Below, piece after piece: positions 41,801 through 52,323 of a stretch of 64,000 bases of DNA. Under the pieces are notes generated by a model. The model did not search any database. It was given only the letters and a program-made list of their open reading frames with translations, and had not been told where the DNA came from. This DNA is from Bryobacterales bacterium (lineage in GTDB: Bacteria > Acidobacteriota > Terriglobia > Bryobacterales > Bryobacteraceae), in the NCBI GenBank assembly GCA_016713735.1, contig JADJOP010000037.1, positions 124,001 through 188,000 on the forward strand, written 5' to 3'. The stretch's first letter is position 1. Each line of letters opens with the position of its first letter. The position numbers and the translations under genes are program-made.

Positions 41801-43164
41801 CGGTAATACATGTAACAGGGCTGGTTGCCCTCGGTGTCACTGCATTCGGCTGAACTCACCGTCGTATTGGTGCCGCTGTAATAAGAGAGCGTTCGGAAAC
41901 GTGGGATACCTTCCTTCTCCGCGTCGCAATGTTTGGTGTCATATTGGCAGGCGAACGACGTGAAGGAGTTCGGCAGCACCGAGTCAGACATGGTGTCAGC
42001 GAAGATGGCGCGATACGTACCCGGCGGGGCGCACTCCGCCGGCTTGTCAACCACATACCTTTGATCGCCGATAAAGCAAGGCTCATCCGCCGCCGGCATT
42101 TCGGAATAGATTTCCCGCGAGTGAAAAATGCCCCCTTGCTGGCCGCCCATGTAAAAGGTGAAGCGATATTGTGAAGTCAATGTTGGCGGGAGAGGCGCCC
42201 ATTTGCCGATATCAATCGGGCTCTTGAAACAGTCCTTGCTCTCGTCGCAAATGAAATTCTTGTCCATAACGCCAAGATGGTAATATCCGGTCGTCCGTGC
42301 TCCTTTTGGAGGAAAGTAGGCGAATCCCATGGTGTCGATCTTAAGACGGTTCTCGTCCTCGTACTTCGACGTAGTCTGCAATTGGTCGGCGGTCAGCAAA
42401 CCGAGATACCGGGGGAGGCGCGGGTCGCGAACGTCATAGAACAGGACCGAATCCTTGCTGTGGCCAATCTTACCGGCCCCAGGATTCCAATTCTGCCCCA
42501 CCATCACGAGCAATCCGCCGAATGTCTCCATCATGCAGGGGTGGTTCCAGTCCCCCACGAGCGAAACAACAAACGGGCTCGCCGGAACAGATTTCCCGAC
42601 ATTTACCCTGTTAATCACCCCGGCATACTCAGCATAGGTATCTTCCGCGTCTTCGCTGAAATGCTGCTCGTACACAATCTGTCCATCGGATCCGGGCGTG
42701 TTCACGATCCGGTCGGTCACTGGGTCAAGGGCATCTGGATCGAGTTCGACGACCATCCAGTAACCGTCCGGCCGATGCCTTGTTAGGAACAACGTGTAGA
42801 AAGCGTTCGATTGCGTGATGGCGAAATATGCACGCTTCTTCCCATCGGCGCGCGTATAATTGCCTAGCCGTACGACGTGTTGCGGATGGTGCTGCTTTAT
42901 TGCAAACCCGTCGGAAGTAAGAATATTGGTGGTCCTATATCCCGTAAACCCATTGAGCCGGATCTGCAATTCTTCGAACTTCGTGCTGGACCAGTTGCCC
43001 GTATCCTCGGCGACAAACGGATGAGGCGTCCAAGGTCCCGAAGCGGGTTCCTGCGCGCGTCCCGGCGCCGCACACCATAGCGCGGCCAAGGAAGCAGCCA
43101 CGGCCATTCCACGCCGTAGCCACGATTTGACACATAGATCCACTCTGACGGGTGAAGCCGGCAT
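38848..43164 (-). CDS. Giant secreted multidomain protein (1438 aa)
   Basis: An uninterrupted 1438-codon gene with a GAGAGGG site and a signal peptide (MAVAASLAALWCAAPGRAQE). Residues 40-600 are a Tyr/Trp- and Cys-rich region, perhaps a beta-propeller. Residues 640-790 resemble beta/gamma-crystallin (LFENLSYNG, FANLNWKKQQ). A fibronectin-like segment near 800-880 is followed by four InlB/bacterial-repeat units, each with an aromatic-Gly core and a Cys pair (FDHWAGGAAGCG, FRGFSGDPDC, FVRWYGDQDC, FVGWDGSPDC). The last 200 residues start ILLVDGSDDGQ and look like a Rossmann-type domain often seen at the end of secreted proteins. Base composition is less GC-biased than the neighbours. Role unknown; surface adhesion or degradation is possible. 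Confidence 0.75.
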   Translation of the reverse strand: MPASPVRVDLCVKSWLRRGMAVAASLAALWCAAPGRAQEPASGPWTPHPFVAEDTGNWSSTKFEELQIRLNGFTGYRTTNILTSDGFAIKQHHPQHVVRLGNYTRADGKKRAYFAITQSNAFYTLFLTRHRPDGYWMVVELDPDALDPVTDRIVNTPGSDGQIVYEQHFSEDAEDTYAEYAGVINRVNVGKSVPASPFVVSLVGDWNHPCMMETFGGLLVMVGQNWNPGAGKIGHSKDSVLFYDVRDPRLPRYLGLLTADQLQTTSKYEDENRLKIDTMGFAYFPPKGARTTGYYHLGVMDKNFICDESKDCFKSPIDIGKWAPLPPTLTSQYRFTFYMGGQQGGIFHSREIYSEMPAADEPCFIGDQRYVVDKPAECAPPGTYRAIFADTMSDSVLPNSFTSFACQYDTKHCDAEKEGIPRFRTLSYYSGTNTTVSSAECSDTEGNQPCYMYYRGRLSDGARSSDTPKNSFYTQLTGSCQPGSGINVTEKGEPVIYCVSESENEPIDCPEGVGECNRLYANYANAAPSYGAIKLTDVRGNSVIYRGRGLADLKLLSSPPWGPGRLESGAALGVEWGGAKVKEMEVLSGSWLIYTKVEFGGGTPLIYTVGKHAIPYFKDGNYSFQGSDADLLPVASMRVLPEQGISLFENLSYNGRMVNSIKSNPDLSKSCGDSYEVCAKLPRDNGKCGFFSKIGNIIGLVGDCTLPRSFNDKASSALISNNNWDAFKDEGYQGSKFANLNWKKQQPALTGNNGDSITSVRSLCAMPPRPDGFTYKISEGKPTVYWPATPNTSGYEVTVADAKGVPLMADVVSSPVYTPRNILPSGEYYISVRGINDGADNCRLWGPSNGLLVTTVEPKARPLVKFTLDRTSTDPAGLGAGTAAVSPAPDSQYNGTYYLADRILTLTATPNTRSEFDHWAGGAAGCGDLARCEMPISADLNAVAVFRAMPTLDLTRKGDGKGTLTADPVGTGCVTPQQCTFYRTDTQVDLKFTTGPNSTFRGFSGDPDCEDGKVTMNASKACTARFDKTANLLEVTAPGGVVTSSVQDGINCGPVCTHTYGVPTEPRTATLTAAALEGFQFVRWYGDQDCWDENGGLSRQISVTVGDSDVSCSAMFVPLGTKYSLTVEKYGVAPGAPKIAGDVQGLEITALKGLDCPQAACSDQAGVVAVVHLTAVAPRGSVFVGWDGSPDCLDGMVTMTSNIRCQAKFSTDILLVDGSDDGQLSREYGSVLNALNAGAADLWKVQSNGEPDAEVLKNYGRVIWYTGAAKGAGPDAPAIGPSPAAETSLSVYLDGGGCLLLSSPQYLFDRGVTTFAQSYLGISGSTADVAATQVNGAGLKVPGFSGLGLLPLRFDDSGLGNVSKKSYSILASQAAGTTVLFRYGAAGTAGVSRDNGIYRTAFFGFPFLALRSGEDRNSVMGAFLNFCGQEAAAQSSGQ

Positions 43165-43254
43165 TCATTCCCTCTCTTGCCCGAATAGCCAAGGCTAATC
43201 GAAGTAGGGGGATCTTACCATGCCGGTCCGCTCAGAACAATACTCCGCGCTCCT

Positions 43255-43797
43255 TTACCCCACCTCGTACTTCTTCAGAATCTCGCCCCACTTCCCCTTG
43301 GCCTGCAACACCAGTTCGGCCACCTCGCGGAACGCCCCGTCACCCCCTCGCGCCTCGGTCACATAATGCGCCTCGCGCTTCACTTCCGGCCGCGCATTGG
43401 CCACGGCAATGGCAAACCCCACCCGATGGAAACACACAATATCAGTCAGGTCATCGCCCATATAGCCAATGTTCTCCCGCGGCACCTTGGCGTCGGCGAT
43501 GATCTCTTCGAGCGTGGCAATCTTCTCGTGGTTGCCCATGTAGCAATACTTGAAATGCCCGCTCTTGGCGCGCATCTCGGTAGCTACTGACTTACGCCCG
43601 CTGATCAACCCCATCGTGATGCCATACCAGTGGAACCACTGCAGCGCAATGCCGTCGAGCGCACTAAAGCCCTTCGTCTCGTCCCACTCGCCCGTCGCCG
43701 TCGGTACAAAGTAGATCCTGCCATCGGTCAGCACCCCGTCGATATCCACGAGCATCAGTTCCAACCGCCGCGCCCGCTCCATCACGCTCACGTCCAT
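43255..43797 (-). CDS. KdsC-like HAD phosphatase
   Basis: A 180-aa HAD hydrolase of the KdsC group: the nucleophile motif LVDIDGVLTDGRIYF, the KGFSALDG loop, ISGRKS and the metal-binding GDDLTD are all present. KdsC removes phosphate from KDO 8-phosphate in lipopolysaccharide synthesis; relatives act on other acid sugars. The start at 43795-43797 has AGGGCAAGG before it. Longer frames up to 43863 would run into the tilS promoter region. It is divergent from tilS. Confidence 0.85.
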   Translation of the reverse strand: MDVSVMERARRLELMLVDIDGVLTDGRIYFVPTATGEWDETKGFSALDGIALQWFHWYGITMGLISGRKSVATEMRAKSGHFKYCYMGNHEKIATLEEIIADAKVPRENIGYMGDDLTDIVCFHRVGFAIAVANARPEVKREAHYVTEARGGDGAFREVAELVLQAKGKWGEILKKYEVG

Positions 43798-43914
43798 CAC
43801 CTTGCCCTCCACCGTGCCCTCCGCCTTGCCTGCTTGCTGATCCCTATTCATCCGTGCTTCCATGTGCTCGTGACCATTCTTGACCAGGTCCGCCGAACCA
43901 TCACTCGTTATAGC

Positions 43915-45279
43915 ATGCTCCCCCCGCCCGGCCCCTCGCTCGCCCCCATCGGCGTGGCCCTCTCCGGCGGCGGCGACTCGGTCGCTCTCCTCCACATCCT
44001 CCACCGCCTCGGCTACCGCCTCCACGCCCTCCACCTGAACCACCTTCTCCGCGCCGCCGAATCCGACGCCGACGAACAGTTCGTGCGCCAGCTCTGCCGC
44101 TCACTCGAAATCCCCCTCACTGTAAAGAGCGCCGACGCCGCCGCCTCAGGCGCCAACATTGAAGCCGCCGGACGCCGACTCCGCCGCGAGTTCTTCGCCT
44201 CCGCCCGCACGCAACAGGCGCTGCTCCGCGTCGCCACCGGCCACACCCAGTCCGACCAGGCCGAGACGCTTCTGTTCCGCCTCCTCCGCGGCTCCGGCCC
44301 GCGCGGCCTCGCCGCCATCCTCCCGGTCACCCGCGAAGGCCTCATCCGCCCCCTGCTCGACCTCTCCCGCGACGAAATCCGCGCCTGGCTCTCCGCCGAG
44401 GCCCTCCCCTTCCGCGACGACTCCTCCAACGCCGACACCTCCCGCCTCCGCAACCGCATCCGGCTATCCCTGCTCCCCGACCTGGCCCGCGACTACAACC
44501 CCGCCGCCGCCCCCGCCCTGGCCCGCTTCGCCCACCTCGCCTTCCTCGACGAGCGCTATTGGACCAACCTCACCCGCCGTCTCTTCCCCCGCCACTTTGC
44601 TCCCTGCCCCCTGGCCGCCCCCGGCTCGGCCCTCATCGCCCAGGCCGCCCCGCTGCGCCGGCTTCCCCCGGCCGTCCACCTTCGCCTCCTCCGCGCCGCC
44701 CTCGATCACGTCCGCCTGCCCGGCCCCGAACTTACCTTCGACCACCTGGAACAGGCCGCCGCCCTGCTCCATTCGGGCTCTGCCAGCGCGACGCTTCCGG
44801 GCGCCACGGCCGAACGGTCATTCCACCTTCTCCGCCTCGCCCGCGCAACACCTTCCCCCGCCCCCTACTCCCTGGCCGTGACGGCAACCGGCCGCTACCC
44901 CGTCCCCGGCGGCGAAGTCATTCTCCATCAGCGCGAAACCGGCCCGCCCCCGGCGACCGACGCCGATTCACCCCGCGTATATAATACGAAGGGGAGTGGC
45001 CTCGACCCTGCAATACTCGACCAGCCGCTCCGTCTGTGTAATTGGAAGCCTGGCGACGGCTACCGGCCCCTGGGTGCGGCCCGAAGCTATAAGCTCAAAG
45101 AGATGTTTCAAAAAGCGCGCATCCCATCCTGGGAGAGGCCCACGTGGCCGATCTTATGGAATAGTGGTTCCATCGTTTGGGCCCGTCAGTTTGGACCCGC
45201 CGCGGAAGTTGCCTCATCCGCCGCTCGTGCCGTGTGTGTGGATTTTCGTCCAACTGACGCCGAAATGCAAAGCCGATGA
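43915..45279 (+). CDS. tilS: tRNA(Ile)-lysidine synthetase
   Basis: A 454-aa TilS. The PP-loop SGGGDS is at residues 17-22, then LHLNHLLR, ATGHTQSDQAET and RGSGPRGLAAI, the standard N-type ATP-pyrophosphatase sequence. The C-terminal substrate-binding domain carries LCNWKPGDGYRPLG and KLKEMFQKARIP. The enzyme changes C34 to lysidine in the tRNA-Ile2 anticodon so that it reads AUA. The ATG at 43915 is the start; the longer open frame is antisense to kdsC. The ftsH gene follows, a conserved order. Confidence 0.94.
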   Translation: MLPPPGPSLAPIGVALSGGGDSVALLHILHRLGYRLHALHLNHLLRAAESDADEQFVRQLCRSLEIPLTVKSADAAASGANIEAAGRRLRREFFASARTQQALLRVATGHTQSDQAETLLFRLLRGSGPRGLAAILPVTREGLIRPLLDLSRDEIRAWLSAEALPFRDDSSNADTSRLRNRIRLSLLPDLARDYNPAAAPALARFAHLAFLDERYWTNLTRRLFPRHFAPCPLAAPGSALIAQAAPLRRLPPAVHLRLLRAALDHVRLPGPELTFDHLEQAAALLHSGSASATLPGATAERSFHLLRLARATPSPAPYSLAVTATGRYPVPGGEVILHQRETGPPPATDADSPRVYNTKGSGLDPAILDQPLRLCNWKPGDGYRPLGAARSYKLKEMFQKARIPSWERPTWPILWNSGSIVWARQFGPAAEVASSAARAVCVDFRPTDAEMQSR

Positions 45280-45376
45280 ATCGGTTGGGCGTGGATCGCC
45301 GTCTGTATGAGTGGGCGGGAACTTGCTGTTCCCCGAATGGGCCGCCTCGCGGTGTTGGGCGCGGCAGGGAGTCTTC

Positions 45377-47299
<1,923 letters not shown>

Positions 47300-47330
47300 A
47301 CCCCGGCAACGCACAAGGAACCGAACCACC

Positions 47331-47969
47331 TTGGTCCCCTCGTTTCCCGTCTATCTGTTCGACATCGACGGCACATTGGTTGACTCGGCGCCCGACATCA
47401 CGGGCGCCGTTCGCGATGTGCTCGCTCACCACACCCCTGCGCGCGAATACACGCAGGAGTACCTGGAGAGCTTCATCGGCCACCATCTCCACGCGCTGTT
47501 CACCGATCTGTTCCCGCAGTACACGCCGGAACAGATTGAGGAGATGATTGTCCACTACCGCCGCGTCTATCCCGAGCGCGGCCACAACTCCACGACGCCC
47601 TATCCTGGCGTGCTGGAGACCATTCCCCGGCTGGGCGGACGCAAGTCAACGGCCACCACCAAGGGCACGCCCACCTCGCGCATCGTGCTCGAGAAGTTCG
47701 GCCTGTTGCCCTACTTCGACCACGTGCAAGGCACCGACGGCTTCCCCTCGAAGCCCGCCCCCGATGTCATTTTCAAGTCGCTCGAAGTGTTCGGTGTGGC
47801 GCCCGCCGACTGCCTCCTCATCGGCGACGCCGCCCCCGACATGGAAGCCGGACGCCGCGCCGGCGTGAAAACCTGCGCCGTCCGCTACGGCTATGGCGAC
47901 CCCGCCGAGATGGCCCGCTGGGAACCTGACTACTGGATCGACGACCTGCGCGCACTGCTGCCTAAATAG
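47331..47969 (+). CDS. HAD-family phosphatase (phosphoglycolate phosphatase-like)
   Basis: A 212-aa HAD hydrolase: FDIDGTLVDSAPDI holds the nucleophile and acid Asp, TTKG the phosphate-binding Thr, KPAPDVI the Lys and IGDAAPDMEAGRRAG the metal ligands. The helical cap between motifs I and II is as in Gph/PGMB enzymes. The TTG at 47331 sits ten bases after AAGGAA; an ATG at 47271 overlapping the end of ftsH is an alternative. Substrate likely a small phosphorylated metabolite. Confidence 0.88.
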   Translation: MVPSFPVYLFDIDGTLVDSAPDITGAVRDVLAHHTPAREYTQEYLESFIGHHLHALFTDLFPQYTPEQIEEMIVHYRRVYPERGHNSTTPYPGVLETIPRLGGRKSTATTKGTPTSRIVLEKFGLLPYFDHVQGTDGFPSKPAPDVIFKSLEVFGVAPADCLLIGDAAPDMEAGRRAGVKTCAVRYGYGDPAEMARWEPDYWIDDLRALLPK

Positions 47970-48070
47970 GGAGAGCCACCACTATTCCCAATTTCCGCGT
48001 GGCACGGCGAGACTTCTCGCTCATCGGCCGCGGCAAACCGGCGGAGCCTGGCGGTATACTGACGGCTACC

Positions 48071-48943
48071 ATGCGCCACCAGCCCATCGCTTCCCGTTTC
48101 GCCGCTGCCCGCATCACTGCCGCGCTGCTTGCCGCCGCCGGCCTCTACACCGCCTACACGCAGCAACCACCGGCCGAGCCCCTCACCGTGGCCAAGGTCG
48201 CCGATGACCTCCACGTCATTGTCGGCTCCGGCGGCAACGTCGGTGTGCTCACCACCGACGAGGGCGTCATCCTCATCGACGACAAGTTCGAGCGCAACGT
48301 CGACGAGATCCTCGCCAAGGTCAAAGCGATTTCCGATAAACCCATCCGCTATGTCCTGAACACCCACCTTCACGGCGACCACACCGGCGGCAACGCCAAA
48401 CTCGCCCAGCTCACCGGCGCCACCCTCTTCGGCCACGAGAACGCCCGCGCCTACATGGTCGAAAAGAAGATGCCCGGCCTGCAGAACATCACCTTCCAGA
48501 ACCGCGCCGCCATTCACCTCGGCGGCAAGACGATCGAGGCCCACTACTTCGGCCGCAGCCACACCAACGGCGACGTCGTCTACTACTTCCCCGCCCATAA
48601 GGCCGCCCACTTCGGCGACATGTTCGCCGTCGGCGGCCCCTTCATCGACGTCTCCTCGGGCGGCAACGGCCGCGACTTCCCCCAAACCATCGGCAAAGCC
48701 CTCGCCCTCGACATCCAAACCGTCATCCCCGGCCACGGCGGCCCCATCCTCAAAAAGGCCGACCTCGCCATCTTCAAATCTGAACTCGAAAACGCCGAAG
48801 CCCAAATCGCCAAACTCGTCCGCGAGGGCAAGGCCAAGGATCAGGCCAAGTCGCTGATCAACACCTCGAGCTTCACCATGTGCTGCAAAACCGGCCTCTG
48901 GGACCGCTCCATCCCCGTGCTCTGGGATGAGTTCTCCAAGTAA
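48071..48943 (+). CDS. Secreted MBL-fold metallo-hydrolase, copy 1
   Basis: A 290-aa protein with a signal peptide (ITAALLAAAGLYTAYTQ). The zinc motif HLHGDHTGG near residue 97, GRSHTNGDVVYYFP near 160 and the IPGHGGP loop near 220 are the B3-like/MBL-superfamily ligands. The C-terminus ends FTMCCKTGLWDRSIPVLWDEF. It is not a clear antibiotic hydrolase. A diverged paralog lies 40 bases downstream with the same ending, so the two arose by tandem duplication. Confidence 0.88.
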   Translation: MRHQPIASRFAAARITAALLAAAGLYTAYTQQPPAEPLTVAKVADDLHVIVGSGGNVGVLTTDEGVILIDDKFERNVDEILAKVKAISDKPIRYVLNTHLHGDHTGGNAKLAQLTGATLFGHENARAYMVEKKMPGLQNITFQNRAAIHLGGKTIEAHYFGRSHTNGDVVYYFPAHKAAHFGDMFAVGGPFIDVSSGGNGRDFPQTIGKALALDIQTVIPGHGGPILKKADLAIFKSELENAEAQIAKLVREGKAKDQAKSLINTSSFTMCCKTGLWDRSIPVLWDEFSK

Positions 48944-48983
48944 TCCGGCGCGACTCTTTCGCCCCAGCCGCGTCTCACTCTCG

Positions 48984-49841
48984 ATGCGACGCCTGCGTCC
49001 GTTCGCCCTCGCCTGCGCGCTGTGCGCCCTCGCCGCAGTGTGGCTCACCGCCCAGGCCCCCGCGCCGCCCAAGCCGCTCGAAGTCGTCCGCCTATCCGCG
49101 AACCTCCACGTCCTCATCGACCCCGAGGACAACGGCAACGTCGCTGTCTATGTCACCCCCGAAGGCGTCGTGCTCATCGACGCCAAGTTCGAGCGCCACG
49201 TTCCGCAGGTGCTTGACGCGGTCGCCCGCATCACGCCGCGGCCGGTCCGCTACCTGCTCTCCACGCATCATCACGACGACCACACCGGCGGCAACGCGGC
49301 CCTCCGCGCCCGCACCGGAGCCCGCATCCTCGGCCACGCCTCCGCCGCCCGCCTCATGCGCGAACGCAACATGCCCGGCCCGCCCGAGGTCACCTTTCAC
49401 GACCGCATGAGCCTCCACCTCGGCGGCCGCGCCATCGAGGCCTACCACTTCGGCCCCGCTCACACCGCCGGCGACGCCGTGTACTTCCTCCCCGCTGAGA
49501 ACGCGGTCCACGTCGGCGACCTCGTCGAACTCGCCGGGCCTTACATCGATCACAAAGCCGGAGGCAGCGGCGCCCGCTTCGCCCAAGCCGTGGAAGAGGT
49601 CTTCACCCTCAACGCCGCCACCTGGATCCCCGGCCACGGCAAGCCGCTCACGCCCGAAACCGGCAAGCTCTTTCTGGCTGATTTGAAGACCGCCCTCGCC
49701 CGCGCGCAGGCGATGCGCACGCAGGGAGTGAAGAAGGAAGACGCCATGGCCCAGTGGAACAACGAGGGCCTGCGCTATTGCTGCCGCACCAACATCTGGA
49801 AACGCTCGCTCGCCGGACTGTGGGACGAGCCCGCACGCTGA
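48984..49841 (+). CDS. Secreted MBL-fold metallo-hydrolase, copy 2
   Basis: A 285-aa paralog of copy 1 with its own signal peptide (FALACALCALAAVWLTAQA). The zinc motif is HHHDDHTGG, with HTAGDAVYFLP and IPGHGKPL after it. The ending YCCRTNIWKRSLAGLWDE matches copy 1. A longer frame begins at 48927 but the ATG at 48984 starts the signal peptide. Shared ending motif and order suggest a related substrate. Confidence 0.88.
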   Translation: MRRLRPFALACALCALAAVWLTAQAPAPPKPLEVVRLSANLHVLIDPEDNGNVAVYVTPEGVVLIDAKFERHVPQVLDAVARITPRPVRYLLSTHHHDDHTGGNAALRARTGARILGHASAARLMRERNMPGPPEVTFHDRMSLHLGGRAIEAYHFGPAHTAGDAVYFLPAENAVHVGDLVELAGPYIDHKAGGSGARFAQAVEEVFTLNAATWIPGHGKPLTPETGKLFLADLKTALARAQAMRTQGVKKEDAMAQWNNEGLRYCCRTNIWKRSLAGLWDEPAR

Positions 49842-49901
49842 GACCCGGCATCCCCGCCCCGCCTTGCACCCGCGCCCCCCCTTACCGCCCGCTCCGCCCG
49901 C

Positions 49902-50429
49902 CTATTTCACCTTCAGCAGTTCCACAATCTCATTGCGCATCTTGATGTCGTCGTCTGGCGGTGTCTGGATCTTGCCGCCGTGCTGATAGCGCACCATGCC
50001 CTTGCGGTCCACAATCGCCGTCTGCGGCACGTAGAAAATCGACGCCATCGGATGCTGCAAAAACTCCTGCGCCTTGTCGCGCGCCACGATTCCCACCGGA
50101 AACGTCGCGCCCGATCCGGCCAGAAAGGTCGCAATGTCGCGCTGCGCGTTGTCGTTCGTTGCCAGCGCAATCACCTGCAGGCCCTGGCCCTTGAACTCCT
50201 TGTAGTAGCCGTCCAGTATCTTCCCCGAGCGATGGCAGGCCTGGCACGAGGTGATGATGAACTCCACCGCCAGCACCTTGCCCGCATACTTCTTCCAATC
50301 GCCCTTGCTCCCATCCGGCCACGTGAAGGCCACCGGCGCCAGCGGGCGCGGGAACTGCGCGGCATGCGCCCCCGTCGCCAGCGCGGCGGCGGGCATCGTC
50401 AACAGCAAGCGGCGGCTCAGTGTGTTCAT
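49902..50429 (-). CDS. TlpA/AhpC-like exported thioredoxin-fold protein, copy 1
   Basis: A 175-aa thioredoxin-fold protein. The N-terminus MNTLSRRLLLTMPAAALATG is Tat- or Sec-like. The redox site reads ITSCQACHRSG (C-x-x-C), and the cis-Pro strand is YVPQTAIVD. The LQHPMASIFYVPQ segment is shared with the neighbour at 50434. It probably works in the periplasm on disulfides or haem maturation. Confidence 0.85.
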   Translation of the reverse strand: MNTLSRRLLLTMPAAALATGAHAAQFPRPLAPVAFTWPDGSKGDWKKYAGKVLAVEFIITSCQACHRSGKILDGYYKEFKGQGLQVIALATNDNAQRDIATFLAGSGATFPVGIVARDKAQEFLQHPMASIFYVPQTAIVDRKGMVRYQHGGKIQTPPDDDIKMRNEIVELLKVK

Positions 50430-50433
50430 CGTT

Positions 50434-51036
50434 CTATCCTTGCTTGGCGGCCTTCTTCGCCGGAGCCTTCTTCTTCACCGGAGCCGCGGCGCTCTCGGCC
50501 AGCAACTGCGCAATCGCCTTGCGCATATTCGCTTCCTCGCTCGCGTAGAACGCCTGGTCCTCGCCCGGATGATGGAACCGCACCACGCCCTTCTTGTCGA
50601 TGATGACCAGCTGCGGCATGTACATCGTCTTCATGAACGGGTGCTGCAGAAAACTGTGCGACAGCTCGCGCGAACCATAGCCCACCGGGTAGGTGAGGTT
50701 GAACTTCTGAGAGTACTCGGCGATCAGCATGTGCGCCATGTCGTTCACCGCCACGCCCAGCATCTGCACCTTCGACTCGCCAAACTCCTTATAGAGCTTC
50801 TGCATGATCGTCGAGCAGCGCTGGCAGTGCGGGCAGGTTGTAAGCAGGAACTCGAGCACCACCACCTTGCCTTTGTAATTGGCCAGGTCGATCGTCTTGC
50901 CGTCGGCCAGGCGGAACGCCAGCGGCGGCGCCGGCTGCGGCGTGTTCATCGCGCTCGCCGCCGTGCCCGAGAGTCCCGCGGCCACAGGCAAACTCAACAT
51001 CGTGCGTCGGCTCAAGCTCTTCTTCGACATGTCCAT
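50434..51036 (-). CDS. TlpA/AhpC-like exported thioredoxin-fold protein, copy 2
   Basis: A 200-aa paralog of the gene at 49902. SRRTMLSLPVAAGL is a Tat-like signal. The redox site is TTCPHCQRC, with a CPHC motif as in DsbA-like oxidoreductases and a third cysteine. It shares LQHPFMKTMYMPQLVIID with its neighbour. The C-terminus is a Lys/Ala-rich tail (APVKKKAPAKKAAKQG) not found in copy 1. The next gene of the operon starts four bases after its stop. Confidence 0.87.
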   Translation of the reverse strand: MDMSKKSLSRRTMLSLPVAAGLSGTAASAMNTPQPAPPLAFRLADGKTIDLANYKGKVVVLEFLLTTCPHCQRCSTIMQKLYKEFGESKVQMLGVAVNDMAHMLIAEYSQKFNLTYPVGYGSRELSHSFLQHPFMKTMYMPQLVIIDKKGVVRFHHPGEDQAFYASEEANMRKAIAQLLAESAAAPVKKKAPAKKAAKQG

Positions 51037-51075
51037 TACTGTAGCAATCCTCTGTTTCCCGCCTCAAATCGGGCG

Positions 51076-52323
51076 TTACTGTTTCCCCGCCAGCGGCAGT
51101 CCTTCCAGGCTTGTCACCGTCGCCCCGGCGAGCTTCACCACAAACCGCCCGTCGCTGTTGCTCCCGGCCAGTTCCCCAGTCGTTTCGCCCGTGAAGGCGC
51201 ACCCCTCTGACTTGCCCTCCATCACCGAACGATAAGCGGCAAAGAATTTCGCCGCCGCCTCGTTGCTTGACCACACAGAGGCATAGCGCAGCAACACCCG
51301 GCCCGTCTTCTTCTCCTCGTACAGGTCATAGCGCCCCGCCACCCACTCCGCCGCCAGGGCCTCGCTCTCCTTGGCATACAGCCGCAGCAGCATCTGATGA
51401 TCAAACTCGCCGGCCGTGCCGTCAGAGAGCGCTTTCCAGCCCTTGCTCCAGTTCTTGCCCCCCTCCGGTTGCGGCAGCGTCACATCCGGTTGGACGCGCT
51501 TCGAGGCAATCCGTTCCAGGTAGCGCTCCGGATGCAGGATCTCCTGCGTCGTCTGCGGCGGCGTGGTGAACACCGTCGTGAAGCCGGCGTCCCCCAGCTT
51601 CACCACCACCGCCTGTTGGAACTTCAGGCCCTCGGCATAGGGGAACAGGAGGCTCTCACGCATGTAGAGCGGCGACTGATCAAACACCGGGAACTGCCCC
51701 GCCCCGGCCCCAGCGGCCCGCCCCATCATGTCCACCAGCCCCTGCGACGTGCGCAGCGACATGCCCGCTTTGCGCGCCATGAACTCGCTCATCAGCCACG
51801 TCGCCTGCCCCTCCATCACCGCCTGCCGCGCCAGCACGGCGTCGTCTGACTGGTTTGACTTGCGGATGTATTGATCCAGGTCCACCTGCTGGTCAGCCAG
51901 CGCATGCGCCAGCTCATGCACCAGCGCGATGCCCTGCATCAGCGAGCCCTGCCCGTCGAGCATCACCATGCGGTCTTTCTTGTAGTCGTAGAAGGCCGCC
52001 GCCTGCTCGGTCATCAACTCCAGCGTCGACTCCTTCAGGTTGAAATCACGCGGCACCAGCCCGAAGCGCCGCAGCGTCAGCTCTTCGATGCGGATATCGT
52101 CGGGGTCCACCATCTCGCCCATGCGCTTTTCGAAATACGCCTTCAGCGCATCGCGCGACATCGTATCCTGCGGCACGGGCTTGCGGATCTTCCAGCCGGT
52201 GATCTTGCTCAACTCGGTCAGGATCTCCGCCGGCGACTCGGTCTGCGCCCCCACCGGAGCGGGCGCGAAAAACAGGGCCGCCAGCGCGGCCCAGGTGAAA
52301 AACGTGCGCATGGTTGCTTTCAT
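51076..52323 (-). CDS. Exported zinc protease-like protein (HELAH motif)
   Basis: A 415-aa protein with a signal peptide (FFTWAALAALFFAPAPVGAQ). IALVHELAHALADQQ near residue 140 is an HExxH zinc site followed by a downstream EGQATWLMSEF glutamate, the pattern of gluzincin-like peptidases. The rest has no motif I can name. The ATG at 52321-52323 overlaps the stop of the MFS gene, so both are one operon. Targets unknown. Confidence 0.78.
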   Translation of the reverse strand: MKATMRTFFTWAALAALFFAPAPVGAQTESPAEILTELSKITGWKIRKPVPQDTMSRDALKAYFEKRMGEMVDPDDIRIEELTLRRFGLVPRDFNLKESTLELMTEQAAAFYDYKKDRMVMLDGQGSLMQGIALVHELAHALADQQVDLDQYIRKSNQSDDAVLARQAVMEGQATWLMSEFMARKAGMSLRTSQGLVDMMGRAAGAGAGQFPVFDQSPLYMRESLLFPYAEGLKFQQAVVVKLGDAGFTTVFTTPPQTTQEILHPERYLERIASKRVQPDVTLPQPEGGKNWSKGWKALSDGTAGEFDHQMLLRLYAKESEALAAEWVAGRYDLYEEKKTGRVLLRYASVWSSNEAAAKFFAAYRSVMEGKSEGCAFTGETTGELAGSNSDGRFVVKLAGATVTSLEGLPLAGKQ

